A DNA stretch of 64,000 bases from Clostridia bacterium (GCA_017464525.1 JAFTZM010000041.1:76435-140434), one strand, 5' to 3'. Numbered from the stretch's first letter, positions 51,158-59,816 are shown. Numbers and translations: made by a program. Notes: a model not told the origin generated them from the sequence alone.

Positions 51158-53179
51158 TTACTTCACATTGGCAGCAGCCTTGCCATGCAGGGCATACTCT
51201 TCCTTCAGCTTTTTATCGGAGCGGATGCAAAGATATACCACAACAGCGGCCATAGCAGCCACCACGATCAAACCGCAGATGGCAGCGCCGATATGCAGAG
51301 AAGCGGGAGCAGTAATAAGAGTACCGATGGTATAAACCAGGTAACCGATGGTATAGCCCACGCCCAGCTGGAGAGCGATGCCGCCCCACAGCCACTTCTT
51401 CTGCTTGATTTCAGAGTTCATAGCACCCAGAGCAGCAAAACAGGGAGGCGTGAACAGATTGAACATCAGGTAAGCAATTGCAGCCACCTTGGTCAGACCC
51501 ACCATCGTAGCGGCAACTTCGTTGCCGGAGCCAACCATTTCCAAGTCGTCATTGACGACGAAACCGTAGCAGACAGCCAGAGTACCGACCACATTTTCCT
51601 TTGCGATAAAGCCGGTGACAGCCGCGGCAGCAAGCTGCCAAGCGGTAATACCAACGATGGGAACCAGAACCACAGCGATGGGATTCGCAATGGTAGCCAG
51701 AATAGAGGTATTCTCCATGCCCTCTTCTACCAGCTTGAAGCTCCAATCGAAGGATTGCATCACAAATACAGCCGCGTTACACAGCAGGATGATGGTACCG
51801 GCCTTAACGATGTAAGCCCAGCCACGGCTGCACATATCCATGAAAGCACGCTTAAGGCTGGGAGCCTTGTACTCAGGCAGCTCGATGATGAAGAAGGACT
51901 TACGGTTCTTGTAGCCTGCGATCTTGTTGACCATCAGAGAGCACAGCAGGATCAGGGCGATACCCACAAAGTACATCATGGTGCCGACCCATTCAGAGCC
52001 CTCAAAGAAGGCACCCGCAAACAAGGCAATAACAGGAAGCTTTGCACCGCAGGGCATGAAGGGGGTCAGCATAGCAGTGGCATTGCGCTCACGCTCGTTG
52101 CGGATGGTACGGGCAGCCATAACACCGGGGATGGCACAGCCGGTACCGATCACAAAGGGGATGACAGATTTACCGGAAAGGCCCACCTTCTTGAAGATGG
52201 GGTCCAAAACGACAGTGGCACGGGCCATATAGCCGCAATCCTCCAGCAGGGAGATCAGGAAATACATCACCATAACCAGCGGCAGGAAGCCGATAACGGC
52301 GCTGACGCCGCCGATCACACCTTCGGTGAGCAGGGCAACCAGGAAGTCGTTGCCGCCCTCCAACAGGCCGGCTACCCATTCCTTAAAGGTATCGATCCAG
52401 CCCACCAGGAAATCGGCGATCCAGGGGCCTACCCAAGCCTGGGAGATCTGGAATACCAGGAACATGACCACCGCAAAGATGGGGATCCCCAGCCATTTAT
52501 TGGTGAGAACTGCATCCACCTGATCCTGGTTGTTCTTTTCCTTAGTAAGGATCCTACGTTCCTCCACCTTAGCAACCAGCTGATTAACATAGGCGAAGCG
52601 CTTTCTGTCTGCTTCGGTAACAGCCGCCTTATCGGTCAGGTCAATATCACCCTGAACATAAGGAGCGATCTGATCCTTACCCTTCAGCGCAACAGCAGCC
52701 TTGACCACATCGGCCAGGCCCTCATGCTTGCCGGAGGTGGAGATGGTATTGATCACCGGGCAGCCCAGCTCTTTGGAAAGAGCATCTGCATCGATCTTGG
52801 TCTCCTTCTTGGAGTTGATATCACTCTTATTCAGGGCAACAACAACAGGAATTCCCAGCTCCAGCAGCTGGGTGGTAAAGAAAAGGCTGCGGCTCAGGTT
52901 AGTAGCGTCCACGATATTAATGATGGCATCGGGATGCTCATTCTTGACATAAGCGCTGGTGATGCTCTCCTCGGAAGTAAAGGGAGACATGGAGTAGGCA
53001 CCGGGCAGGTCTACTGCGATCAGCTCTTCTGCGCCGTCATAATAAGCCTTTTTAATGGCGGCTTCTTTCTTTTCTACGGTAACACCTGCCCAGTTGCCCA
53101 CCTTTTCGTTACGGCCGGTCAGGGCGTTATACATCGTGGTCTTACCGCTGTTGGGATTGCCTGCAAAAGCAATTCTCAT
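51158..53179 (-). CDS. feoB: Ferrous iron transport protein B
   Basis: A 673-residue iron transporter. Residues 1-165 are the G-protein domain: GNPNSGKTT (7-15), DLPGAYSM, NIVDATN and ALNKSD. A helical guanine-dissociation-inhibitor region follows. The rest is membrane, with two gate repeats (FVIGTGCAIPGVMAAR and the later CYGFV-containing half). It moves Fe2+ into the cell. AGGAGG precedes the ATG. FeoA and the Cys-rich protein flank it. Confidence 0.96.
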   Translation of the reverse strand: MRIAFAGNPNSGKTTMYNALTGRNEKVGNWAGVTVEKKEAAIKKAYYDGAEELIAVDLPGAYSMSPFTSEESITSAYVKNEHPDAIINIVDATNLSRSLFFTTQLLELGIPVVVALNKSDINSKKETKIDADALSKELGCPVINTISTSGKHEGLADVVKAAVALKGKDQIAPYVQGDIDLTDKAAVTEADRKRFAYVNQLVAKVEERRILTKEKNNQDQVDAVLTNKWLGIPIFAVVMFLVFQISQAWVGPWIADFLVGWIDTFKEWVAGLLEGGNDFLVALLTEGVIGGVSAVIGFLPLVMVMYFLISLLEDCGYMARATVVLDPIFKKVGLSGKSVIPFVIGTGCAIPGVMAARTIRNERERNATAMLTPFMPCGAKLPVIALFAGAFFEGSEWVGTMMYFVGIALILLCSLMVNKIAGYKNRKSFFIIELPEYKAPSLKRAFMDMCSRGWAYIVKAGTIILLCNAAVFVMQSFDWSFKLVEEGMENTSILATIANPIAVVLVPIVGITAWQLAAAAVTGFIAKENVVGTLAVCYGFVVNDDLEMVGSGNEVAATMVGLTKVAAIAYLMFNLFTPPCFAALGAMNSEIKQKKWLWGGIALQLGVGYTIGYLVYTIGTLITAPASLHIGAAICGLIVVAAMAAVVVYLCIRSDKKLKEEYALHGKAAANVK

Positions 53180-53226
53180 GGTTATTCCTCCTAAATTTTA
53201 TTTTTACTTTTTAAGATACATATGAA

Positions 53227-53242
53227 GTTAGCAAACGCTAAC
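53227..53242. promoter_or_regulatory. Iron-box-like dyad before feoB
   Basis: GTTAGCAAACGCTAAC, a dyad nearly identical to the one in the feoA promoter. It lies after the feoA terminator, which suggests that feoB is also controlled separately. Confidence 0.6.
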
Positions 53243-53257
53243 CTTTTGCCGGAAAAA

Positions 53258-53276
53258 AACCGCCTTCTCGGCGGTT
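53258..53276 (-). terminator. Terminator between feoA and feoB
   Basis: On the minus strand AACCGCC-GAGAA-GGCGGTT followed by a run of T. It directly follows the feoA stop and can limit read-through to feoB. Confidence 0.65.
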
Positions 53277-53281
53277 CTCCA

Positions 53282-53500
53282 TTATACCTCTACGATAATG
53301 GCTTCAGCCAGTTGGGTATCGATGTTGTATCGCCCGTCCTTGATGGAGACTGTGCAGCCGCCCTTGCGGTGAGCGATCACCGTGATAGGCTCCCCTGCAT
53401 AACAGCCCAGAGAAAACAGGAATGCATCCAGCTCCTCATCGTCGGTCTCGATCCGGAGGATAATATACTCTTTACCTTCTTCAGCCTTTGTTAAATTCAT
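53282..53500 (-). CDS. feoA: Ferrous iron transport protein A
   Basis: A 72-residue SH3-like protein when started at ATG 53500 after GGTAGGA. LFSLGCYAGEPITVIAHRKGG is the core of the FeoA domain, and the C-terminus (DTQLAEAIIVEV) is typical. FeoA supports FeoB function. It opens the feo locus. Confidence 0.9.
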   Translation of the reverse strand: MNLTKAEEGKEYIILRIETDDEELDAFLFSLGCYAGEPITVIAHRKGGCTVSIKDGRYNIDTQLAEAIIVEV

Positions 53501-53525
53501 AAGTATCCTACCCTTCAAGCTTGAA

Positions 53526-53576
53526 TTAGCACACGCTAACCATCCATATTATAGTAAGAGCTCCATGAAAAGTCAA
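53526..53576 (-). promoter_or_regulatory. feoA promoter with iron-box-like dyad
   Basis: Minus strand TTGACT (53576-53571), a 17 bp spacer and TATAAT (53553-53548). TTAGCACACGCTAAC (53526-53540) lies just downstream of the -10, where a repressor would block initiation. A DtxR/IdeR-type gene is at 57765. Confidence 0.75.
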
Positions 53577-53699
53577 TGGTTTTTTTCAGTTTTGGCAGGT
53601 TTATGAAGAAGTTACCCATTGCTAACCGACAATTTGTGCAATCTGCCAAACCCCTTTTTATGCTAGATGAAAAAAATTCGAAGTTTTTGAAAAAAAGAC

Positions 53700-53728
53700 T
53701 TTACAAATCGAAAAGCGTCGGTTATAAT
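53700..53728 (+). promoter_or_regulatory. tRNA-Thr promoter
   Basis: TTTACA (53700-53705), a 17 bp spacer and TATAAT (53723-53728), 27 bp before the tRNA. Confidence 0.7.
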
Positions 53729-53755
53729 AATATAGCGTTCGCAAAAAGAATATTT

Positions 53756-53831
<76 letters not shown>

Positions 53832-53834
53832 AAA

Positions 53835-53868
53835 AATAAAGACCATCGAAAGATGGTCTTTATTTTTT
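53835..53868 (+). terminator. Terminator of the tRNA gene
   Basis: AATAAAGACCATC pairs with GATGGTCTTTATT around GAAA, followed by T. Confidence 0.85.
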
Positions 53869-53872
53869 GTGT

Positions 53873-54022
53873 TTGTGTCCGCAAGGACACAACATCATTT
53901 CGAGCAGGGCGAGAACATCGTTCCACGAAAGCGGACACAAAACGAGGTTGCCTTACGGCAAACAGTGTTGCGCTTCGCACAAACGGTGTGGGCTTCGCCC
54001 AACGATGTTGCACTTCGTGCAA
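53873..54022 (+). repeat. Phased array of short hairpins
   Basis: Successive small palindromes: TTGTGTCC-GCAA-GGACACAA (53873-53892), TTGCC-TTAC-GGCAA (53948-53961), TTGCGC-TTC-GCACAA (one mismatch, 53968-53982), TGGGC-TTC-GCCCA (53989-54001) and TTGCAC-TTC-GTGCAA (54008-54022). The last four centres are 20-21 bp apart. Stems differ but loops (TTC) and the GTGTT/GATGTT joins are alike. More degenerate units lie between 53893 and 53945. Confidence 0.6.
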
Positions 54023-54036
54023 ATTTATGCTATAAT
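54008..54036 (+). promoter_or_regulatory. Promoter whose -35 lies in the last hairpin
   Basis: TTGCAC (54008-54013), a 17 bp spacer and TATAAT (54031-54036). The -35 hexamer is the left arm of the final array hairpin. Confidence 0.55.
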
Positions 54037-54054
54037 AAAGTCGTGGTGATCCAC

Positions 54055-54257
54055 ATGAGGGAAGATAAACTTTCCGATTTATCCATGCAATTATCGGTCG
54101 ACGTATTGAAACCGGCAAATGGCTTGAAATGCTCCTGAAAGCCGATTACATCGACGAAGAGAGGTACAAATCACTTGACAAAATCTGCTCCACCATCCGT
54201 ATTCTGCTAATCGCTTCTATCAAAACCGCAAAAAGAAACGCAAAAAATAAGCCGTGA
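54055..54257 (+). pseudogene. Four-helix-bundle (bIVP/S23-type) protein remnant
   Basis: The ATG frame gives MREDKLSDLSMQLSVDVLK, like the first helix of four-helix-bundle proteins of the 23S-intervening-sequence/Avd-like family, and then stops early at 54138. A second frame from about 54105 gives WLEMLLKADYIDEERYKSL and a C-terminal helix ending in LLIASIKTAKRN, like the last part of the same family. The two central helices are missing and the frame is shifted, so the gene is a deletion/frameshift remnant. Confidence 0.6.
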
Positions 54258-54278
54258 AAATCACGGCTTATTTTTTAC
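54246..54278. terminator. Bidirectional terminator
   Basis: A 12 bp stem AATAAGCCGTGA / TCACGGCTTATT with an AAA loop and T-run. It ends the remnant and the converging YgjV-like gene. Confidence 0.8.
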
Positions 54279-54791
54279 CCCCGCCCGAACAGTCCCAGCC
54301 ACAGCGGAGGCAAGCAGGACCGCATTACAGACAGCGGAAGAATAATTTCGGATAAAGCAGGCGTAGATCAGCCAGAGGGCTTGGGAAAAGAAGCCGACGG
54401 CACGGGTGGCGGCGGGCTTTTTCTGGTAAAAGGCAATGACGCCCAGCATACTGCCGGCGGCGGGAAAGAGGGCATACCAGCCCTCCCGACCGCTGATCAG
54501 GGAAAAAACGGGGGAGGCGGCGGTAATGAAAAGGAACACCGCCAGCCAAAGGGGGGTGGAGGCCCATTTTTTCTTATCACGGAAATAAAAGACCGTCTCC
54601 CGCCCCATGGCGATCAGGTTGAGCAGTGCTCCGGTATAGCCGCCCAACAGCACCAGGTTGAAAAACCACAAAGCATCGGAAATAAATTTAAAGAGCAGGA
54701 TCCGCTCCCGGGTAGAGCTGTAATAGATCATAAAGCCCTCGATAATGGCAATGAGGCCGATACCCTCGCCGATCAGCTTCAACGGATCCAT
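54261..54791 (-). CDS. YgjV-family inner membrane protein
   Basis: A 176-residue protein when started at ATG 54791, inside the 3' end of the upstream glycosidase-like gene. About six hydrophobic helices. The central DALWFFNLVLLGGYTGALLN and the repeat-like second half (FSQALWLIYACF) match the YgjV pattern of duplicated helices. Function is unknown. Confidence 0.75.
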   Translation of the reverse strand: MDPLKLIGEGIGLIAIIEGFMIYYSSTRERILLFKFISDALWFFNLVLLGGYTGALLNLIAMGRETVFYFRDKKKWASTPLWLAVFLFITAASPVFSLISGREGWYALFPAAGSMLGVIAFYQKKPAATRAVGFFSQALWLIYACFIRNYSSAVCNAVLLASAVAGTVRAGVKNKP

Positions 54792-56503
54792 TGGTACCCC
54801 CAAGGCTCCAGGGTGATCCCCTGATAGGTCACCGGCTGATCGGTAAAGTTGCCGCAGACAGCGGAGCCATCCTCATAGGTGGCGATCTGCAGGCCGTTTT
54901 CTAAAATTTCATAGGATCTCATAAAGACGGTCTGCTTTTCGGCAAAGGGACGGTAGATCTCCAGCGCCTCCTTGATCCATGCCACGCTGCGGGTGAGCGC
55001 CTCTTGGTTTTCACAGGTCAGGTCGTTCTCGCCCATCCAATCCTTTTTCCCGGTGCGGAATTTGGAATAGAAATACATGGCAGGCTTACCGCCCCGCATC
55101 AACAGCTCCAGCCGGTCGGCGGGGGGCTGAGCGGTGAAGTTGACGGTGGTGGCCACCGGATTATAAAGGACGATGCCGTGGTAGGCTACCTCCCAGACCG
55201 GCAGAAAGCGGTCGCAGATGGGCACCTCATTTTTTCCAAACCCATTACCGAAGCAGACATAGAGGCCGAAATCCAGATCCTTCAAGGCGAAATCCATGCA
55301 GCCCTCCGAGGAAAAGCCGCCGAAAAGGCCCCGGGTATATTCGATGATCTTCTGGGCATAAAGAACGCCGTTGGCGGTGGAAGAGGGATGCTCCGGCGCA
55401 TGGCAATCATCGGGGGGAACGATGGTGATCACATCGGTGAAGTGCAGCCCGTTTTCCCCCAACGCTGCCAGAGCAGGCAGATCCCGCCGGGTATTCTTCA
55501 GCTGCTTTTCCAGGCAGACATGATAGGCCAGGCCGCCGCTGTAGTGACCGGTCTGGTTGAAGCTGCCGTCCCGATCCACCACCACGTCATCCCAAGTAAA
55601 GGTATCGGCGATGGGGTAACAATCGATGGTATTGGTATGGGTGGAGATGCGGTAACCCAAGGATTTTACATGATCAATGGTCTTTTTCAGTTCCGCATCG
55701 CCCCCTAAGCGAGGATCAGCGGGGAATAGCTGAGGGAAGCGGCCGTCGTGCCCGCTGCGGTTCCAGCCCACCAACTGCAGCTCCGCCCCCTCTACGCCCT
55801 GACGCTTCAGCTCATCGGCGATCTCCCGCACCCGGGCAAAGGAGCAGGCCACAAACATCTCCGGCTCGTTGGCCTCGGTCTGGATCGGCACCGGGCTGGG
55901 GCTGGGCTTCCAGCCCATCCGGATCCGGATCAGGGGGTATTTCCGGGCATATTCTGTGGCGGGGTTTTTACATTTTTCCGCCAGGGTGCGGATCTCAGCC
56001 CGAGCCAGCCGCAGCTCCCGCTCGGTGCGAGCCATCTCGTTATAATCTGCCTCCTCCGGCAGGAAGATCAGCTCCAGGCGGATATCGTCGTAAACCGGAT
56101 CATGAACAGTAAAGTCGAAAAGCGGGCAGGCGGTATAGACCCCACCCTTTACCGTCACTTCATATTGATACTGATAATTGCGTTCCACCCGGATCAGGCA
56201 GCAAAGCCCCTCCTTTTTGATGCCGTACCAAGACATCACCGGGCGGCTATAGCTATACTCCACATCCTCCCGGGGCTTGAAAAAAGTCTGGATCTCCCCG
56301 GTCATCCCGATGGAACGGGGCAGGATGTAATACCCGCTCTCCCCGGCTGCAGCGGTGCTTAACTCCGGCAACACCCGAAGCTGCTTCACCTTCCAGATCG
56401 TTTCTTTTTTTAAGGTAAGCAGCAGGGAATTTCCCAGCTGCACCTGCTCAAAGGGATACTGCTTTCCCTTCTCATCCACAGCATATAAGGCATCACGAAC
56501 CAT
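54779..56503 (-). CDS. Putative TIM-barrel glycoside hydrolase (DUF5696-like)
   Basis: A 574-residue cytoplasmic protein without signal peptide. Residues 1-200 are beta-sandwich-like. Residues about 200-480 look like a catalytic barrel: GAELQLVGWNRSGHDGRFP, ISTHTNTIDCYP and FSSEGCMDFALKD hold acidic residues on strand ends. Residues 490-574 form a C-terminal beta domain. The GHDG and GG-DAELKKTI segments recall alpha-N-acetylgalactosaminidase relatives (GH101/GH129/DUF5696). Family placement is tentative. It is divergent from an AraC regulator, as expected for a glycan-use gene. Confidence 0.6.
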   Translation of the reverse strand: MVRDALYAVDEKGKQYPFEQVQLGNSLLLTLKKETIWKVKQLRVLPELSTAAAGESGYYILPRSIGMTGEIQTFFKPREDVEYSYSRPVMSWYGIKKEGLCCLIRVERNYQYQYEVTVKGGVYTACPLFDFTVHDPVYDDIRLELIFLPEEADYNEMARTERELRLARAEIRTLAEKCKNPATEYARKYPLIRIRMGWKPSPSPVPIQTEANEPEMFVACSFARVREIADELKRQGVEGAELQLVGWNRSGHDGRFPQLFPADPRLGGDAELKKTIDHVKSLGYRISTHTNTIDCYPIADTFTWDDVVVDRDGSFNQTGHYSGGLAYHVCLEKQLKNTRRDLPALAALGENGLHFTDVITIVPPDDCHAPEHPSSTANGVLYAQKIIEYTRGLFGGFSSEGCMDFALKDLDFGLYVCFGNGFGKNEVPICDRFLPVWEVAYHGIVLYNPVATTVNFTAQPPADRLELLMRGGKPAMYFYSKFRTGKKDWMGENDLTCENQEALTRSVAWIKEALEIYRPFAEKQTVFMRSYEILENGLQIATYEDGSAVCGNFTDQPVTYQGITLEPWGYQWIR

Positions 56504-56532
56504 AAAAGTTTCCTCCTTTGATGATTTATGCC

Positions 56533-56561
56533 TTGATTATAGCAAAGGGATCCTTTATAAT
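56533..56561 (+). promoter_or_regulatory. Promoter of the AraC gene
   Basis: TTGATT (56533-56538), a 17 bp spacer and TATAAT (56556-56561), 46 bp before the start. Confidence 0.6.
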
Positions 56562-56607
56562 AAAGACAAAAACCATAGAAAAAAGTTCAAAAAATAAAGG
56601 TGATAAA

Positions 56608-57435
56608 ATGAATTTACAGGATTGCAACCCCTTTGTGCGGGCGGCAGAGATCCAGCCTGCCGTTTTAGAGGGTGCGGGGCTCCGCCAGGCCTATGACCAT
56701 CGGATCTTTTATATTTTAGAGGGGGAAGGGCGGCTGATCATGGAGGAGGCCAGCTATGAGATCCGGCCCGATACCATACTCTATTTCCGGCCGGGGGTGG
56801 GCTACCACTTCAAGGGGCGGATGCGGGTGGCAGTACTGAATTTTGATCTCACCCGGCGCTGCGCCCACCGCACTACCCCCATCTGCCCGCCGCCGGCGGC
56901 AGAATTTGATCCGGCACTGCGATTTGATGATACTGTATTTCCGGAGCCGGCCCAACCGGTCATCCGCGGGGGCTGCCGCCATCTGCAGGAGGATCTGCTG
57001 CGGCTGACCGATGCCTTCCGGGAGGGAGATCCGCTGGCCGATGCGGTCACCTCGGGCCTGCTGAAAAAGCTGCTGGCTGATTTCTTCGGCGGTCCCCGGC
57101 AGGAGGCCGATCCCGGGCAGGCCCTGATCCGGCGGGTAGAGCGGTACATCCGGCTTTATGCCGCCGAGATCCAAAGCAACGAGCAGATCGGCAAATTCTT
57201 CGGCTACCACCCGGTGTATATCGCCACTCTTTTCAAGGAAAAGACCGGGAACTCCCTCCATCGGGCAATTCTGCACCGCCGGATCGAACTGGCCTGCCAA
57301 TGGCTCACCCGCACCGATCACCCGGTGGAATCCATCGCCTTTGATACCGGCTTCACCTCCCGTAGCCATTTCTGTACCGTTTTCAAGGAACAGATGGGCT
57401 GCTCCCCCGGGCAGTATAGAAACCGCATGAAATAA
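56608..57435 (+). CDS. AraC-family transcriptional regulator
   Basis: A 275-residue regulator when started at ATG 56608 after AAAGGTG; upstream in-frame codons cover the promoter and are not translated. The N-terminal half is a cupin arm (HRIFYILEGEGRLIMEEASY), the C-terminal ~100 residues the double HTH (KFFGYHPVYIATLFKEKTG, DTGFTSRSHFCTVFKEQMG). It is divergent from the glycosidase-like gene and probably activates it. Confidence 0.9.
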   Translation: MNLQDCNPFVRAAEIQPAVLEGAGLRQAYDHRIFYILEGEGRLIMEEASYEIRPDTILYFRPGVGYHFKGRMRVAVLNFDLTRRCAHRTTPICPPPAAEFDPALRFDDTVFPEPAQPVIRGGCRHLQEDLLRLTDAFREGDPLADAVTSGLLKKLLADFFGGPRQEADPGQALIRRVERYIRLYAAEIQSNEQIGKFFGYHPVYIATLFKEKTGNSLHRAILHRRIELACQWLTRTDHPVESIAFDTGFTSRSHFCTVFKEQMGCSPGQYRNRMK

Positions 57436-57447
57436 AAAAACGCAGAA

Positions 57448-57725
57448 GGGCGGCGCACCATAGTGATAATCCGCTTAAAAATCGCCTTTTTTGCGCCAAT
57501 ACGGCATTAAAAAACCACGGTACGCGACAGCGTTACCGTGGTCTTTCGCTTTTTCTGACACAAAAATGTCTGATTTTTAAGTGCTTCGCAGTTTTGCCGC
57601 CGCAGATTTTTTCTTGCAAGGATGGCTTGAAACCGCAGGAATACTGCCGTATTTCAAGGTTGAAAACATTCTTGCGGGGAAAAAGATCAAGGCAAAACCG
57701 GGTTTCTCACTATGATGCGCCGCCC
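57448..57725. mobile_element. MITE-like element with terminal inverted repeats
   Basis: The ends GGGCGGCGCACCATAGTGA (57448-57466) and TCACTATGATGCGCCGCCC (57707-57725) are inverted copies with one mismatch. Inside are a hairpin with arms ACCACGGTA/TACCGTGGT near 57513-57542 and no convincing gene. It fills the gap between the AraC and DtxR genes. The size of 278 bp and lack of a transposase fit a non-autonomous element. Confidence 0.65.
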
Positions 57726-57764
57726 AAAAGAAAACTTTTCTGCAGTCTTTGCTTTTTTACAGTC

Positions 57765-58130
57765 TCACCGACCTTCGGCAAACTTTTTGATCGCCGCAAA
57801 GGACTCATCGCTGATATCGTGCTCGATCTTGCAGGCATCCTCGGAGGCGATCTCCGGAGCAACCCCCAAGCGGATGAGAAAATCTGTGATCAGGGTGTGA
57901 CGCTCATAGATCTTTTCAGCAATGGCCCGGCCCTCCTCGGTGAGGGTGAGAGCGCCGTCCCGCTCCATCAGCACATAGCCCGCATTTTTCAGCAGACCGA
58001 TGGCCCGGCTGACGCTGGGCTTGGAATAGCCCATATATTCCCCTACATCAATGGAATGAACATCCTTGCTCTTTTTGGATAATACATAAATGGTCTCCAG
58101 ATACATTTCACCGGATTCTTGAAGTGCCAT
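57765..58130 (-). CDS. DtxR/IdeR-type iron-dependent regulator
   Basis: A 121-residue repressor with winged HTH (GYSKPSVSRAIGLLKNAGYV) and dimerisation/metal domain, lacking the SH3-like C-terminal domain. Likely metal ligands are M9 (GEMYLETIY), H78 (ERHTLITDF), C100, E103 and H104 (DACKIEHDIS). Met and Cys at these places match DtxR/IdeR (iron) rather than MntR. It probably represses the feo genes 4 kb away through the TTAGC-GCTAA dyads. Its own upstream region contains ATTACCTAAT. Confidence 0.85.
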   Translation of the reverse strand: MALQESGEMYLETIYVLSKKSKDVHSIDVGEYMGYSKPSVSRAIGLLKNAGYVLMERDGALTLTEEGRAIAEKIYERHTLITDFLIRLGVAPEIASEDACKIEHDISDESFAAIKKFAEGR

Positions 58131-58182
58131 CTAAAAACCTCCTTTTTCATACATTAGGTAATATTATATCATAAGGAAGGAA

Positions 58183-58959
58183 TTATTTCAAGCCCTTCCT
58201 GTAATCCCGGGGCAGCTGCCCGGTGACTGCCTTAAAGACCCGGCGAAAATAGGCAGAGGAGGCAAAGCCGGTTTCGGCGCTGATCTCCTCGATGGATTTT
58301 TCCCGATCGCTGACCAGAAGCATCGCCGCCCGGCGGACCGCCACCTGATTTTTATAGGTGATCGGCGTAAGGCCGGTCTCCTTTTTAAAGCAATGGTAAA
58401 ACCGGGAGGTGCTCATATTGCCGACCGCCGCCAGCTCCTCCACCGAAAAGGAAAAACTGGCATGGGCATCGATATAGCGGAGGGCTTTGCGGATCCGCTC
58501 ATCCATCGGGGGCGCATCCGCGGCCTCCATCTGCCGGTACAGCCGATCACAAAGGCTATAGAACCGGCCCAGTACCCCAAGGCTCCGCTCCCGGTTGCTG
58601 ATATTCTGATAAATATAGGAAAAATCCTCCTCGGCTCCCTCCCCGCTCAACCGCTGCAGCGGCACAACGCGACCGGAAAAGGGATCACTCTGGGGCGGCA
58701 GCAGAAAATGGCAGGAATAGGTGGAGGAAACGGGATCCCCCACCCAGCGCAGCAGATACCGCAAATGATAGGGAAAAAAGATCACATCTCCCGGCTCTCC
58801 AACCACCACCCGATTCCCCTCTATGCATTCAAGCCGCCCGGAAAGGACATAAGCAAGGGTGTAATAGGGGCGGGGAAGGTCATTGAAATCCTCCTCCAGC
58901 AGCCCCGGTACAATATAATTGTTACAGATCAGATCGGTCAGAAGATGGCGTCTATCCAT
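58183..58959 (-). CDS. AraC-family transcriptional regulator
   Basis: A 258-residue regulator. The N-terminal half is a cupin arm with the VVGEPGDVIFFPYHLRYLL strand pattern. The C-terminal HTH pair includes GNMSTSRFYHCFKKETGLTP and TGFASSAYFRRVFKAVTGQLP. It is divergent from the SDR/DHQase-like genes across about 100 bp and is their likely regulator. Confidence 0.9.
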   Translation of the reverse strand: MDRRHLLTDLICNNYIVPGLLEEDFNDLPRPYYTLAYVLSGRLECIEGNRVVVGEPGDVIFFPYHLRYLLRWVGDPVSSTYSCHFLLPPQSDPFSGRVVPLQRLSGEGAEEDFSYIYQNISNRERSLGVLGRFYSLCDRLYRQMEAADAPPMDERIRKALRYIDAHASFSFSVEELAAVGNMSTSRFYHCFKKETGLTPITYKNQVAVRRAAMLLVSDREKSIEEISAETGFASSAYFRRVFKAVTGQLPRDYRKGLK

Positions 58960-59063
58960 TATTTAGAACCCCTCGCAGTAGAATAGTTTCTATTTTTAGT
59001 ATCATACCATCTTTTTTATTTTTTAGCAATCCCCTATAATAAAAGAAAAAGGAGGAATGACCC

Positions 59064-59816
59064 ATGTTTCAGAATAAAACTGTTTTCATCACCGGCGGCG
59101 CCAGCGGAATGGGGCTTTTGAGCGGCAAATGCTTTGCCGCCGAGGGCGCCAACGTGGTGCTGATGGACATTAACCAGGAGGCGCTGGATGCAGCGGTGGC
59201 CGAATGCGGCGGCAATACCATCGGCATCCAGACCGATGTAACCAAATACGAGCAGCTGGTGGCGGCCAAAGATAAGGCCATCGAAACCTTCGGCTCCATC
59301 GATATCGTACTCCCCTGTGCCGGCGGTGCCGAGGGGCGGCTGGCGGAGGACTACACCGAATTCAAGGATCGGGACATTGCCATCTTTGATTTCGGCATCG
59401 ACCTCAACCTGAAGGGTGCGGTCTATGCGGCGCAGGTCTGCCTCAACCAGATGGCCAAGCAGATGAGCGGTGTCATCATCTTTTTGGGCTCCATCACCGG
59501 CGTGGAGGGAGGCGGCAGCGGTGCCGTTGCCTATTCCTGCGCCAAGAGCGGGCTGATCACCGGCGCCACCAAATCCCTGGCTCAATACGGTGCCAAATAT
59601 AACGTGCGGGTCAACTGCGTCTCCCCCGGCCCGGTGCTGACCCGGGAGGCCATGGCAAAAATGGAGACCCTGATAGGCCGTGCCGCCGACCCCCAGGAGA
59701 TCGTGGATCTGATTCTCTACCTGGCCTCCGATAAGGCCGCCTTTATCACCGGCACCAATTTCCTCATCGACGGCGGCCGGAATATTATGCCGAAAAGGAA
59801 ATATGAGAAAAAATGA
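59064..59816 (+). CDS. Short-chain dehydrogenase/reductase
   Basis: A 250-residue classical SDR. TGGASGMGLLSG (cofactor loop, 12-23), the CAGGAEG strand, catalytic Ser near GSITGVEGG, and YSCAKSG with the Tyr and Lys pair. NVRVNCVSPGPVLT and the C-terminal GTNFLIDGG are standard. It oxidises or reduces a hydroxyl with NAD(P). Its stop overlaps the next start by four bases (ATGA). Confidence 0.93.
   Translation: MFQNKTVFITGGASGMGLLSGKCFAAEGANVVLMDINQEALDAAVAECGGNTIGIQTDVTKYEQLVAAKDKAIETFGSIDIVLPCAGGAEGRLAEDYTEFKDRDIAIFDFGIDLNLKGAVYAAQVCLNQMAKQMSGVIIFLGSITGVEGGGSGAVAYSCAKSGLITGATKSLAQYGAKYNVRVNCVSPGPVLTREAMAKMETLIGRAADPQEIVDLILYLASDKAAFITGTNFLIDGGRNIMPKRKYEKK

Noticed and set aside
51080-53194. 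704-codon plus-strand frame opposite feoB
   Set aside because: FeoB on the minus strand has all G-protein and membrane motifs; the opposite frame is His/Gln/Asp-rich and featureless.
53873-54022. Possible CRISPR array
   Set aside because: Units are palindromes of changing sequence at 20 bp spacing, not identical repeats with unique spacers, and no cas genes are present.
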